From: Gp13-AA77 sp035946735
GTDB taxonomy: Bacteria; Acidobacteriota; Terriglobia; UBA7540
DNA length: 64,000 bases
Direction: 5' to 3'
Assembly: GCA_035946735.1 (NCBI GenBank)
Contig: DASYYZ010000055.1
Coordinates: 62,001-126,000, forward strand
A program made the translations under genes and the position numbers. Every line of letters starts with the position of its first letter. Position 1 is the stretch's first letter. Positions 34,243-43,159 of this stretch are shown in pieces. The notes below the pieces were generated by a model. It searched no databases. It was not told the DNA's origin and saw nothing but the letters and a program-made list of their open reading frames with translations.

Positions 34243-37200
34243 CTATTGTACGGTCACTGAAAAGGTAGCGGTGTGTGATACGGACCCGCCTGTCGCCGTT
34301 ACGGTGACCGAATAAGTCCCAGGCGCCGTTCCACTACTCCCACCTCCCCCGGTGCTGGTCGATCCTCCGCCGCACGCGACCCAGGTGGCAACCAACAGGA
34401 TCGCGGCGAGCAGCGGTAGAGCGAGTCTCCGGCGGCGTAGCGCGAGCGCCAGCATCAGTGACAGGACGCAAACCAAAAACAGCGTTCCGCCCGGAGGATT
34501 CGGACGATAATCTGCCGCGGCGCTCGCAGCCGTGGTGGCGAGCGTCATCGTGGCATTGCCGCTCTTGCTCAACGATGCCGGACTCAGGGTGCATGTCGCG
34601 GCCACCATCGTGGCCGGCAACGCGCAACTCAAGCTGACCGCTCCGCTGAAGCCGGCGCCGAAGCCGGCGGTCAGGGTCGAGGTGCCCGACTGCCCTGGAG
34701 CGCTGATGTCGAAGCTCGTTGGCTTCGCTGAAAATGTGAAGCCGGGTACCACCCTGACCGTGGTGCGCGCCGAGTCTGCGCTGCCGTAGTTTGCATCCCC
34801 GGAATAGTTCGCCTGGATAGCGGCAGTGGCGGCAAGACTCAACGTGAGGGTGGCTTGGAGCGTTGCAAAGCCCGTGCTGGAGACGCTGCCCGGCGTGCCC
34901 GTATAGTTCACTGTGCCCGCCAAAGGCGTTGATCCGTTATAGAACACTACCGTTCCGGTGGGCGCATTACCACTGCTCTGAGTGCTGATCGTCGCTGTGA
35001 GAGTCACGCTGTCGCCATATTGAATGTTGGTGGAACTCGCGGCAAAGGCGGTTGTGGTACCAGCCTTAGTGATCGTCATGGGTACGGTCGAGGAACTCGG
35101 CTGGAAGCTCGCGTCTCCTCCGTAGGTGCCGTGTACGCTGTAGGACCCGGCAGGGAATTGAAGGAAAGAGTCCTCCAGATAGCCCTGACTGTTTAAACCG
35201 TAAGAGCCCGAAGAGCTTGAGCCTTGATTGGGAAGTGCACGGCCATTGGCGCTGAGAGTGACCTGCCCCGTAGGACAGGGAACCGCTTCGAGCGAGCACT
35301 CTTGACCGGCGCCGTTGGTAACGTCCGTGCGCAAGACGTAGGGTGATCCATAGGCAGCCGTGGTGGCGGTGAAGCTTATCGGGTTGCCTTGGGCGTCGAA
35401 CGTGACGAGGGCCACCTGAGTCCTACTGCTCTCCTTGTTAACGGTCACCTTCACGGGCGGCGACGAGCTGCTGGCGCCAAATGTACCGTCGCCCCCATAA
35501 CGCGCCGTCACGGAGTACGTTCCGCCAGGCAGAAGATTCGTGCTGCCGGTCGCAGAACCGCTGCTCAGCGGGAACTCCGTGATGCCGAGCGAGCTCGTGG
35601 GCCCGCCCTCCAGCGCAACCGCCCCGGTCGGAGTGCCGGAGGCGGAAGTGACGTTGACGGTTACGTTCACAGTCTGGCCGTGCGTGATGGTGGTGGGAGA
35701 GAGACTCACGAGGGTCGTGCTGGTGGGCCCGAAGCTCACCGAACTCCAGTGGTTCACCAGATTGTTGGCGTTCACTGAACCCAGTCCAGTCACGAGATCA
35801 TAGCCCGGGCCCGCGGTCCAGGCGGCAGTCGACGCGCTGGATGGCTCAACCATGACGCCGTTACCAAAGTTATTGGCGGCGCCGCAATTTGGCGTACCGT
35901 TCTGGCATAGCACCGAGTTGTTGCCGCTCGCCACATCGTAAAAGATACATGCGGCATTCCCCACAGCGCTCGAGTTCGAGGTACAACTGGCTCCTTTCTC
36001 AGCCGCCAGCCGGTACAGAACGTAATCGGCATTGCCCTGGCGCTCGCCTGTCTTCTGATTCACCAGCGCCATGATGGAGGCGAAGGCAGGCGTGGGGACC
36101 GAAGTTCCTCCTGCTCCCTGAAAATCCTGATACGGAGCATTCAGGTCGCAACTGGATGTGTTCAGGTTGTTCGCGTCGGCCTCGCAAAAAACGTAGACGC
36201 TGTCGTTGTTGCCATTTCCCGCAAAAAGGGCGATATCAGGAAGATCGCGCACGCCGTCCTTGGGCACGCCGCTTCCGGTCTGCCAGGAGGGCTTGGCGTA
36301 GCCCCGCACGCAGGTGGCATTGGGGTCGGTACCCGCCCAGACGCCGCACGTGCTCGGGCCGCCGCCGCCCGCCTGGACGTCAAAGCCGCCGCTTGCGGGC
36401 GTCGTAACGGAAGCACATCCGCTTACTCCTGCGCTGGCGCAGGAGTTATTCCAGGGAGTCTCGGGAATGTAAGATTTGGCCGAAGCCTGAAATGGGGACG
36501 CATTAGTCGAGTTCCAGTAGGTTGCAAAAGCATTGACATCGTCAAAGTCGGTGCCGCCCACCGCAGTATTGAAGGGCGTCGACGCGAGCCCACTGATGGC
36601 GAGCCCGGTGGAGGCGAAGGTGTCGCTGGGAGCGGTACAGGCAGCCGAACCATTGTCGCCCGCGGAGATCACAATCGTAATGCCCTGAGCGGCCCCCTGC
36701 TCCCACAAAGAGCTGTAGAAGGCATTCCCTCCGGCGCCAAGCGAGGCCTCGCAAGCTCCATAGCTCTCGCTCATCACGGGCGCCAAATTGTTGTCAATGA
36801 TATAGAGGGCTGACAGATCGATTCCCGCAGTGGACTCGGTGGTCTCCGAAACCACAAAGTCGATCGTGGCCTTTGGAGCCACTGCGCCCGCCCACTGAAC
36901 GTCGATGTCCGCTTCGCTCTCTTCGGCCGGAATAATCCCGGGATCCGGGCCATCCAGAATCACTTTCGGGTCATTGGCGGCGAGGCCGAACATGCTGCGG
37001 AAATCCTCCACGTCCTTGATGTTGATATTCGTCTCGCCCACGACGGCAATGGTTTGGCCGGCTCCGGTCATACCCCCCTGCCACAGCGGCTGGACATTGT
37101 AAATGGTGCCGAAGTCTGCCGGACCGACAGCGTAGACGGGGCCGTTTCCAGGGTTGAAGGTGAACAGCGGCGCCACCTCACCCGTAGCCTTCGAGCGGGA

Positions 37201-37815
37201 GAATGTCCCGGCCGGACGAGAGAGGGGCAAGCGCGGGAAGTTATTCAGCGACGCGATTCCGGCTATTACGGGCGCCAGCGCGGCAGGAATCTGAGGATCG
37301 CTCGCATTAGCCCAGTGCTCTTCGGTGTTCACGACAAACTTGTGGATCTCGGTGTGAAGGCTCTGCCGCACTGTCCCTGCGGTGCCGGAGAACTCAATGA
37401 CGGTGCGACCTGAGCCCGTCCGGATGTCCTGGAAACCCTGCGCAGCGAGCCAGTCCTTGATGGCCTGAATATCTGCATCGGCAGGGCCAAATTGACGTCC
37501 GTACTGGTCCGGCGTGAGCCACTGGTGGTAGTGCGAAGAATACTCAGCCTGTTGATCATCAAGCAGTTGTCGGAGTGCTGCCTCCTGGTCGGGAGCTCGC
37601 TTAAGAACCAGGAGCATGCGCCTGATCGGCTGGCTGTCGGGCGCCGCCCCGCGGTCGAACTCGGGGCGCGCCCACGGGTGCATGTTACCGCCCAGCGTGA
37701 CCAGGTCTGCAGGATCCACCGGCCGAGTGATTCGCGCTTGCGTCACTTGCGCCGCAGCTCTGGGGAGAGGCGCCAAGAAGGTAAGAGCCAGAAGAGCTAT
37801 TCGTAAGGACTTCAT
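34243..37815 (-). CDS. Secreted S53 (pro-kumamolisin) protease with Ig-like repeats
   Basis: This 1190-residue protein has a signal peptide (about residues 1-22, MKSLRIALLALTFLAPLPRA). The pro-kumamolisin activation domain covers roughly residues 50-200. The catalytic region holds the Glu/Asp pair in EADIDVQWAGAVAPKA near residue 305, a Gly-rich stretch with SYGACEASLG, and the nucleophile Ser in GAGGTSVPTPAFAS near 568. Three Ig-like repeats follow. The end is unusual: two hydrophobic stretches separated by RRRR, the second running into a lipobox-like WVACGGGS, then a short final Ig-like strand region. It is an acidic peptidase that digests extracellular protein. Confidence 0.92.
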   Translation of the reverse strand: MKSLRIALLALTFLAPLPRAAAQVTQARITRPVDPADLVTLGGNMHPWARPEFDRGAAPDSQPIRRMLLVLKRAPDQEAALRQLLDDQQAEYSSHYHQWLTPDQYGRQFGPADADIQAIKDWLAAQGFQDIRTGSGRTVIEFSGTAGTVRQSLHTEIHKFVVNTEEHWANASDPQIPAALAPVIAGIASLNNFPRLPLSRPAGTFSRSKATGEVAPLFTFNPGNGPVYAVGPADFGTIYNVQPLWQGGMTGAGQTIAVVGETNINIKDVEDFRSMFGLAANDPKVILDGPDPGIIPAEESEADIDVQWAGAVAPKATIDFVVSETTESTAGIDLSALYIIDNNLAPVMSESYGACEASLGAGGNAFYSSLWEQGAAQGITIVISAGDNGSAACTAPSDTFASTGLAISGLASTPFNTAVGGTDFDDVNAFATYWNSTNASPFQASAKSYIPETPWNNSCASAGVSGCASVTTPASGGFDVQAGGGGPSTCGVWAGTDPNATCVRGYAKPSWQTGSGVPKDGVRDLPDIALFAGNGNNDSVYVFCEADANNLNTSSCDLNAPYQDFQGAGGTSVPTPAFASIMALVNQKTGERQGNADYVLYRLAAEKGASCTSNSSAVGNAACIFYDVASGNNSVLCQNGTPNCGAANNFGNGVMVEPSSASTAAWTAGPGYDLVTGLGSVNANNLVNHWSSVSFGPTSTTLVSLSPTTITHGQTVNVTVNVTSASGTPTGAVALEGGPTSSLGITEFPLSSGSATGSTNLLPGGTYSVTARYGGDGTFGASSSSPPVKVTVNKESSRTQVALVTFDAQGNPISFTATTAAYGSPYVLRTDVTNGAGQECSLEAVPCPTGQVTLSANGRALPNQGSSSSGSYGLNSQGYLEDSFLQFPAGSYSVHGTYGGDASFQPSSSTVPMTITKAGTTTAFAASSTNIQYGDSVTLTATISTQSSGNAPTGTVVFYNGSTPLAGTVNYTGTPGSVSSTGFATLQATLTLSLAATAAIQANYSGDANYGSADSARTTVRVVPGFTFSAKPTSFDISAPGQSGTSTLTAGFGAGFSGAVSLSCALPATMVAATCTLSPASLSKSGNATMTLATTAASAAADYRPNPPGGTLFLVCVLSLMLALALRRRRLALPLLAAILLVATWVACGGGSTSTGGGGSSGTAPGTYSVTVTATGGSVSHTATFSVTVQ

Positions 37816-38444
37816 ACTGCTTCCCCCGACACGGTGGGTCGTCTTGCAGCCGCCCTTTAAGGCACGACGGCCTCCAAAACAGAATCCGATTTCATAAGCC
37901 GGGAATTTCGATTATAAACGAATTTGTTACAAAAGATGATAGCACCATTTTTGATAAGGCGGAGTGCCGATTCTGTGGATAAGTTTGTCTGCCCGGAAAG
38001 GACAAGAACCGCTGAAGAAAGGGCCGCCGTAGCAGGCCCTTCGCGCGTTCGCCCAGTTTAATGATAACCGGTTATGAACTTGACAGGCGATTCCAAAAGG
38101 CTTAAATTCCACTCTTCCGCTCCGAGCTTTGCGGGAAGCACTAAGGTCCAGATATCCAGAGTAAATTCAAGGCAGTACGAGTTTTATGAGTGTGTCCCAT
38201 GGCGACCGGTGTTTCTTGACGCGGTCTGGCGATTCGCCAATCAGCAAGGCTCATTTTCTGTCAGAGCAAAATCTGAGTCACGGCTGTCCTTGAGCAGCTA
38301 CGTTCTTTTACAGCTTTGAGTTAGCGCGTGGATTTAATTAGAAGTGTGGAACTGGCCGATAACGACGGGTGGGGGGCCCGCTTGCGGGCGTGCCCGTTCG
38401 TCTTTAGCAGGCAGTGCAGCCATAAAACTATAAAGAGGGGTTCT
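37816..38444. other. Gene-free promoter region between the protease and the first SGNH gene
   Basis: These 629 bp separate divergent genes and should contain both promoters. A TATAAT at about 37913 (minus strand) could be a -10 element for the protease, with no clear -35. A perfect 12-bp palindrome ATAACCGGTTAT lies at 38064-38075, and a hairpin GCCCGC-TT-GCGGGC at 38376-38389. No gene is seen. Confidence 0.4.
38064..38075. promoter_or_regulatory. 12-bp palindrome ATAACCGGTTAT in the divergent promoter region
   Basis: This perfect palindrome lies between the divergently transcribed S53 protease and the first ASH/SGNH protein. Its position fits a shared operator for the two secreted-protein genes; no regulator is known. 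Confidence 0.3.
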
Positions 38445-40430
38445 ATGTCAACTTCGATTCGGATTCTGGCACGATCAGTTGCGGCGCTGTTTTTTGTCGT
38501 GGGTACGGCATTTGCCGATTGCACTAACCCCATCACAGTGAACCCGAGCTCGATCAATTTCGGGAATGTGGGGATCGGACTTGGGCTTTACGGAGCAGTC
38601 GGATCAGAATTCATCAACAGCTGCAACAAGTCGGTGGAGGTTAATTCGATTACCTTCAGCTCGCCAGTCTTTGGTTTGGCTGACGGCGTTTTGCCCCGGT
38701 ACGTCAGTGCCAACAGCAACGACAATTGGTCGTTCGCCTTCAGGCCCGCCTTGGCTCAGGTTTATTCGGGCACGATGACCCTCAATCTTTCCGGCTACCC
38801 TCCCGTAGTCGTGAACCTGACTGGAACGGGGCTCGCAAGCAAGGGAAAGGCCTCACTGAGTACTACCTCGATCAACTTCGGGAATGTGCCGCTCGGCACC
38901 ACGGTGAGTCAGAATGTTACACTCACGAACACCGGTACGGGATCATTTAGCATTACCCAGCTTAACACCTTCGCGCCCTTTCAGGTGCCGACGCTGACCA
39001 AGGCCGTCACCCTGGGCGCTAACAAAACATACACTTTCCCCATTACGTACACGGCCACAACGCTGGGAGCCGTAATGGGCGCCGCGACCCTGGTTTACAA
39101 CTTTCTCCCCGCGGAGGACGTCGACATCGCGGCTACCGCAGTGGCGCCCACGGGGGTAGTTCTCACCAGCTTTCCGGTGTTGCCCGCTGGCACCCAGGGG
39201 TCTCCCTATCTAGCCACCCTGCAGGCCGCCGGCGGCTTGGCGCCGTATAGTTTCAGCCTCTCAAAAGGAACCATCTCCGGCCTGACTTTTACGCCTTCGA
39301 CCGGCACATTCGGCGGGACCATCGCATCGAGCGTGGCGGTGGGCAGTCATTCGTTAACCGTTACCGTCTATGATTCGAGTAAGCCGGCCAAGCGCGGCAC
39401 CGCCAACATTACCATCCCCGTGGGAGCACCGACTGGGGCAAACTGTAGCGTCATCGATTTCGACGTGCCGAACAGCACCACGCCGATGACCGCCTTGAAC
39501 GACCTCGGAACAGGTACGTATAGTCCTTTTGGTGCCGGTTGCCCGGAGCCCGAGGGGTGCGAGGGTGGCCTTTATCCCGGTGGATCCAACACCGATCCGG
39601 CGCCTCACGCTTCGGACGGCATAACCTGGGCGCAAAAGATTCAGCCTCTCGACACCAACGGGAATCCCTCTGCCAGCGGCGCCATCGTCTTGCTGGCCTT
39701 GGGAGAATCGGCCACGCAGCAGCCCTTTAATGACTTCATGAACGTCGCCAACGGCGATCCCGCCAGGAACCCCAAAGTGGTGATCATTAATGGAGCGCTC
39801 GGGGACGAGACTGCTACTGGTCTTTGCAGCCCGAGCGCCGGGTACCTCTCCACCGTTCTTAACTATGTGATACCTTTCTACGGCCCTTACAGTGCGAATC
39901 AAGTGCAGGCGGTCTGGCTGGACACGGTCAATTCAGGCGATACCGCGGGCTTCCCGACCGATGCCACCGACATGCTGGCTGACTTTGAGAGCGGGAATGG
40001 TAGTGGCTGCAACAGCATCCTTGCCAATCTGGTCTCCAGCTTCCCGCACCTGCAAATTGCCTATCTCGGCGCGACGAACTACACCGGCTACGCGGAAGGG
40101 GTTTCGACCGTGTTGCCCGAGCCGCAGTCGTACGACGAGTCGTGGGCTGACAAGTGGATGATCGAGGATCAGATCAACGGTACCTGCTGCAACTACAATC
40201 TAGCGAACGGCACCGTAACCTCCCCCTGGCTGGCTTGGGGTTACTATTACTGGGCCAATGGGTTGCTGGCCCGGAAGGACGGAACCTACTGGAGCTGCCA
40301 GGACCTGAGCAGCGATGGCATCCATCCACTGTATCCAGTGGGCCACTACAGAATCGCCTCTGGTCTCCTGAACTTCTTAAAGACTGACCCCACCGCGACG
40401 CCCTGGTTTGTTGCACCGGGCCTGCAGTAG
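38445..40430 (+). CDS. Secreted ASH-ASH-Ig-SGNH-like protein, first paralogue
   Basis: This 661-residue protein starts at ATG 38445 with AGAGGGG upstream. A signal peptide (MSTSIRILARSVAALFFVVG) is followed by two ASH/choice-of-anchor-type domains, with repeats SSINFGNVGIG and TSINFGNVPLG. An Ig-like putative domain (AAGGLAPYSFSLSKGTISGLTF) follows. The last ~250 residues look like an SGNH hydrolase, with GESATQQPF (nucleophile Ser-type block), INGALGDETATG and the C-terminal catalytic DGIHPLYPVGHY. It is probably an extracellular esterase, deacetylase or glycan-active enzyme; the substrate is unknown. A similar gene follows about 360 bp downstream. Confidence 0.75.
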   Translation: MSTSIRILARSVAALFFVVGTAFADCTNPITVNPSSINFGNVGIGLGLYGAVGSEFINSCNKSVEVNSITFSSPVFGLADGVLPRYVSANSNDNWSFAFRPALAQVYSGTMTLNLSGYPPVVVNLTGTGLASKGKASLSTTSINFGNVPLGTTVSQNVTLTNTGTGSFSITQLNTFAPFQVPTLTKAVTLGANKTYTFPITYTATTLGAVMGAATLVYNFLPAEDVDIAATAVAPTGVVLTSFPVLPAGTQGSPYLATLQAAGGLAPYSFSLSKGTISGLTFTPSTGTFGGTIASSVAVGSHSLTVTVYDSSKPAKRGTANITIPVGAPTGANCSVIDFDVPNSTTPMTALNDLGTGTYSPFGAGCPEPEGCEGGLYPGGSNTDPAPHASDGITWAQKIQPLDTNGNPSASGAIVLLALGESATQQPFNDFMNVANGDPARNPKVVIINGALGDETATGLCSPSAGYLSTVLNYVIPFYGPYSANQVQAVWLDTVNSGDTAGFPTDATDMLADFESGNGSGCNSILANLVSSFPHLQIAYLGATNYTGYAEGVSTVLPEPQSYDESWADKWMIEDQINGTCCNYNLANGTVTSPWLAWGYYYWANGLLARKDGTYWSCQDLSSDGIHPLYPVGHYRIASGLLNFLKTDPTATPWFVAPGLQ

Positions 40431-40466
40431 ACACGGAGCCCAAGGGTGGCATGCCGAATTCAGTGG

Positions 40467-40496
40467 TGGACAGGGTGGGAAAACCGGCCCTGTCCA
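40467..40496. terminator. Possible hairpin terminator after the first SGNH gene
   Basis: TGGACAGGG and CCCTGTCCA are perfect 9-bp arms with a 12-base loop, starting 37 bp after the stop codon. No T-run follows, so termination here is only suggested by position. Confidence 0.3.
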
Positions 40497-40789
40497 TCGT
40501 CCCTTGGTCGGTGGCGAGCAGCGCCCCCTATTTTCTCCCGGAAGTGCCATCCCGCCGTAGTCTGAAGTCCAGTCCGCCGCGGCATTGGATCTTGTGTTGC
40601 GCTTTTGGCTGGTCCCGCTCGCGAGGGCCGGTCGGTAGCGCTTCTGTTCCCGCCCATTTAGTATTGCAAAAGAGTAACTAGATCTGTCGTCAACTTGACT
40701 TTGGCCATTGGCGCGCGCAAGCTTGCGGCAAAGCCTTAGGTGCATTCATTTGCCTGTGAAAGGCATCAATCGGCGGAAGGGGGTTTCAA

Positions 40790-42715
40790 ATGGCGAGAGC
40801 TACGGACGTCTTGACAAGATTAATCGCGCTGCTGATTTTTGTCATGACTCGAGCTCCAATCGCTTCGGGTCAGGTTGTTTCGAATCCAAGTTCGTTGAGT
40901 TACGGCAGCGTTTCGCTCGGCCTTAACCGCGCTGAGGTAATCAGTCTTACAAACAAAGGAAGCTCGGCCGTCCAAGTCCAATCGATAGCCTTTCCGTTTC
41001 CGGTCGAATATGGGATTGGGGATGGGATCTTTCCCATTACCTTGAGCGCCAGTGGCGGCACCGAAAGCTATACCATTATCTTTAGACCGGCTCAGGCCGC
41101 GTCTTACGACGGAAATATCACGATCAACCTCGCGCAGGGAAATCCCCTGACGATTCCGGTCACCGGGAAGGGCGCCACACCTTTGGGCCAGGCTTCGCTC
41201 AGCGCCACGTCCCTACTGTACGGCAACGTGTCTCTTGGCAGTACCGTGAGTGAGCAGGTGACGATTACCAATGTTGGGACGGCCTCGTTTACGGTGACCC
41301 AGATCAGCACCGCCGCTCCGTTCAGCATCTCCGGCTTTTCAAACTCGGCACCTGTCACCGTGGTTCCTCAGGGGACGCTCACCTTCTCGATTAACTTCTC
41401 CCCTTTCAATGGTGGGGCTGATAATGGAGCCGCCACAATCGTCTACGACTCGCTGCCAGCCCAAGGCATCGACCTGACCGGTAGCGGCGTCGCTCCTACG
41501 GGATTGGCCATCACTAGTTTTCCGATGCTTCCCGGCGGAACCCAAGCCTTCTCCTACACGGCCACCCTACAGGCCACCGGAGGGAAGACCCCCTATACCT
41601 GGCAAATAACCTCGGGGGCTGTCCCAGGCTTGACTTTTTCGAAGGCCACTGGAGCCTTCAGCGGTACGATCGGACGCACTGTCGCAGCCGGCCTGTACAA
41701 CATCGGCGTCGAAGTGCGCGATTCGAGCACGCCGCCACTGCAGGTGGAGACAACGGTAACTCTGCCGGTCGGAGTGCCGACCGGCGCGGCGTGCAATGTC
41801 ACGAGCATCGACGTGACTGGGACCAAAGCGCCGATTCTGGCTCTCAACGATCTCGGCACCGGGACTTACGAAGGGCAGGAAGGCGGGCTATATCCGAACG
41901 GCTCGAACGTCAATCCGCAGCAGGCCGCCGGCGTTTTAATCGGTCAACAAGTGGCGCCGCGTGATGCTGACGGCACCCCCGATCCGACGAACGGCATCAT
42001 CGGAGTCATTTCGATTGGCGAATCGGCCACGGAACAGCCCTTCTTCAAGTTCATGCCCGTCGCCAACGCCGATCCGGCAAAGAACCCCAAAGTTGTCTTT
42101 GTCAATGGCGCCATGGGCGGCGAGACGGCCCAGCAACTGATAACTCCGAACAGCGGCTACCTGAGCACGATTCTGAATTACATTCTCCCCTTCGCGAGTG
42201 TCACGCCGTTGCAGGTGGAGGTGGCTTGGGTAGACGCTATTGATTCGGACAAAAGCGGATTCCCGGGTGACGCTGAGTTGCTTCAGGGTCAGATTGAGTC
42301 CCTAGTCCAGATTCTGAAGACCACTTTCCCGAATCTGGTGCTCGCCTATCTAGGCAGCCTCAACTACACGGGGTACTCGCAAGGCCTCAACACGATTAAC
42401 CCGGAGCCAGATGCCTACGAAACCGCTTTTGCCGTCAAGTGGGCTATTCAGGATCAGATAAATGGCGATCCCAATCTGAACTACAATCCGGCGAAAGGCC
42501 CCGTGCTGGCGCCGTGGCTGGGCTGGGGTGATTACTATTGGGCTGACGGTCTGTTACCAAGAAGTGACGGCACTTATTGGAGTTGCCAGGACCTCAAGTC
42601 AGATGGTGTTCATCCCAGTATTACGAGTGGGCAGCTCAAGATTGCCGAGAGTTTGTTAACTTTCTTGAAGTCTGATACGACAGCCACTCCCTGGTTTGTG
42701 GTGGCGGCACAATAG
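40790..42715 (+). CDS. Secreted ASH-ASH-Ig-SGNH-like protein, second paralogue
   Basis: This 641-residue protein has the same architecture as the gene before it: a signal peptide (MARATDVLTRLIALLIFVMT), two ASH-type domains (NPSSLSYGSVSLG, TSLLYGNVSLG), an Ig-like domain (ATGGKTPYTWQITSGAVPGLTF) and the SGNH-like end. The hydrolase block shows GESATEQPFFKFM, VNGAMGGETAQQL, YLSTILNYILPF, YTGYSQGL and the catalytic Asp-His in SDGVHPSITSG. Domain order and loop motifs are shared with the neighbour, but the sequences are clearly diverged, so this is a tandem duplication. Function as for its paralogue. Confidence 0.75.
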   Translation: MARATDVLTRLIALLIFVMTRAPIASGQVVSNPSSLSYGSVSLGLNRAEVISLTNKGSSAVQVQSIAFPFPVEYGIGDGIFPITLSASGGTESYTIIFRPAQAASYDGNITINLAQGNPLTIPVTGKGATPLGQASLSATSLLYGNVSLGSTVSEQVTITNVGTASFTVTQISTAAPFSISGFSNSAPVTVVPQGTLTFSINFSPFNGGADNGAATIVYDSLPAQGIDLTGSGVAPTGLAITSFPMLPGGTQAFSYTATLQATGGKTPYTWQITSGAVPGLTFSKATGAFSGTIGRTVAAGLYNIGVEVRDSSTPPLQVETTVTLPVGVPTGAACNVTSIDVTGTKAPILALNDLGTGTYEGQEGGLYPNGSNVNPQQAAGVLIGQQVAPRDADGTPDPTNGIIGVISIGESATEQPFFKFMPVANADPAKNPKVVFVNGAMGGETAQQLITPNSGYLSTILNYILPFASVTPLQVEVAWVDAIDSDKSGFPGDAELLQGQIESLVQILKTTFPNLVLAYLGSLNYTGYSQGLNTINPEPDAYETAFAVKWAIQDQINGDPNLNYNPAKGPVLAPWLGWGDYYWADGLLPRSDGTYWSCQDLKSDGVHPSITSGQLKIAESLLTFLKSDTTATPWFVVAAQ

Positions 42716-43159
42716 TCCGGCGCATTGAGAAGCCAAAAAGGGCGGCATATCCGAGGGAGCAGGTTTGCAGATCGTGTCAAGTGCTACAGACATCCCCTTT
42801 TCCGGGCAGGAGTAGTCACTTCAGGGCGCCACCAGAAACCCATCCTCAAGGATCACCAAGATCAGAGAAGAATTGGTGGCCCACTGCCGGCATCCGTCCG
42901 TCGCTGAAGAGATTGGACCTCTGATATACTGCGAGTGGGTAAAGGAACTCTGCGGTAAGCCGACGAAAATCGCGACCTCGCCGCTGCCGGCTGAACGACC
43001 CTTTGGCGTGCGTGAATCGAGCTGGGAGGGCGCGCATCCATTAGGTTTGGGATCCGGTGAGGAGTTCGCCGCCTTTCTGTGCTACGCCTGGGCGAGTTGA
43101 AACCGCAATTGCCAAGCCAAGAGTCTAGCCGGTTACAAATTCCCTTACCATGAGGAAGC
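42716..43159. other. Gene-free interval upstream of tig
   Basis: These 444 bp hold no convincing gene. A 75-codon open frame from 42873 lacks a ribosome-binding site and is not protein-like. It should contain the promoter of tig. I looked for a tRNA here and saw none. Confidence 0.4.

Noticed and set aside
36156..36416. Arg-rich open frames on both strands within the S53 protease gene
   Set aside because: They are alternate-frame readings of the well-supported protease gene.
40700..40789. c-di-GMP (GEMM-I) riboswitch upstream of the second SGNH gene, suggested by GCAAAGCC and a small hairpin
   Set aside because: Only one of the conserved halves is visible; no GAAA tetraloop stem or tetraloop-receptor pairing could be drawn.
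42873..43100. 75-codon open frame upstream of tig
   Set aside because: No ribosome-binding site or recognisable features; the region is more likely the tig promoter.
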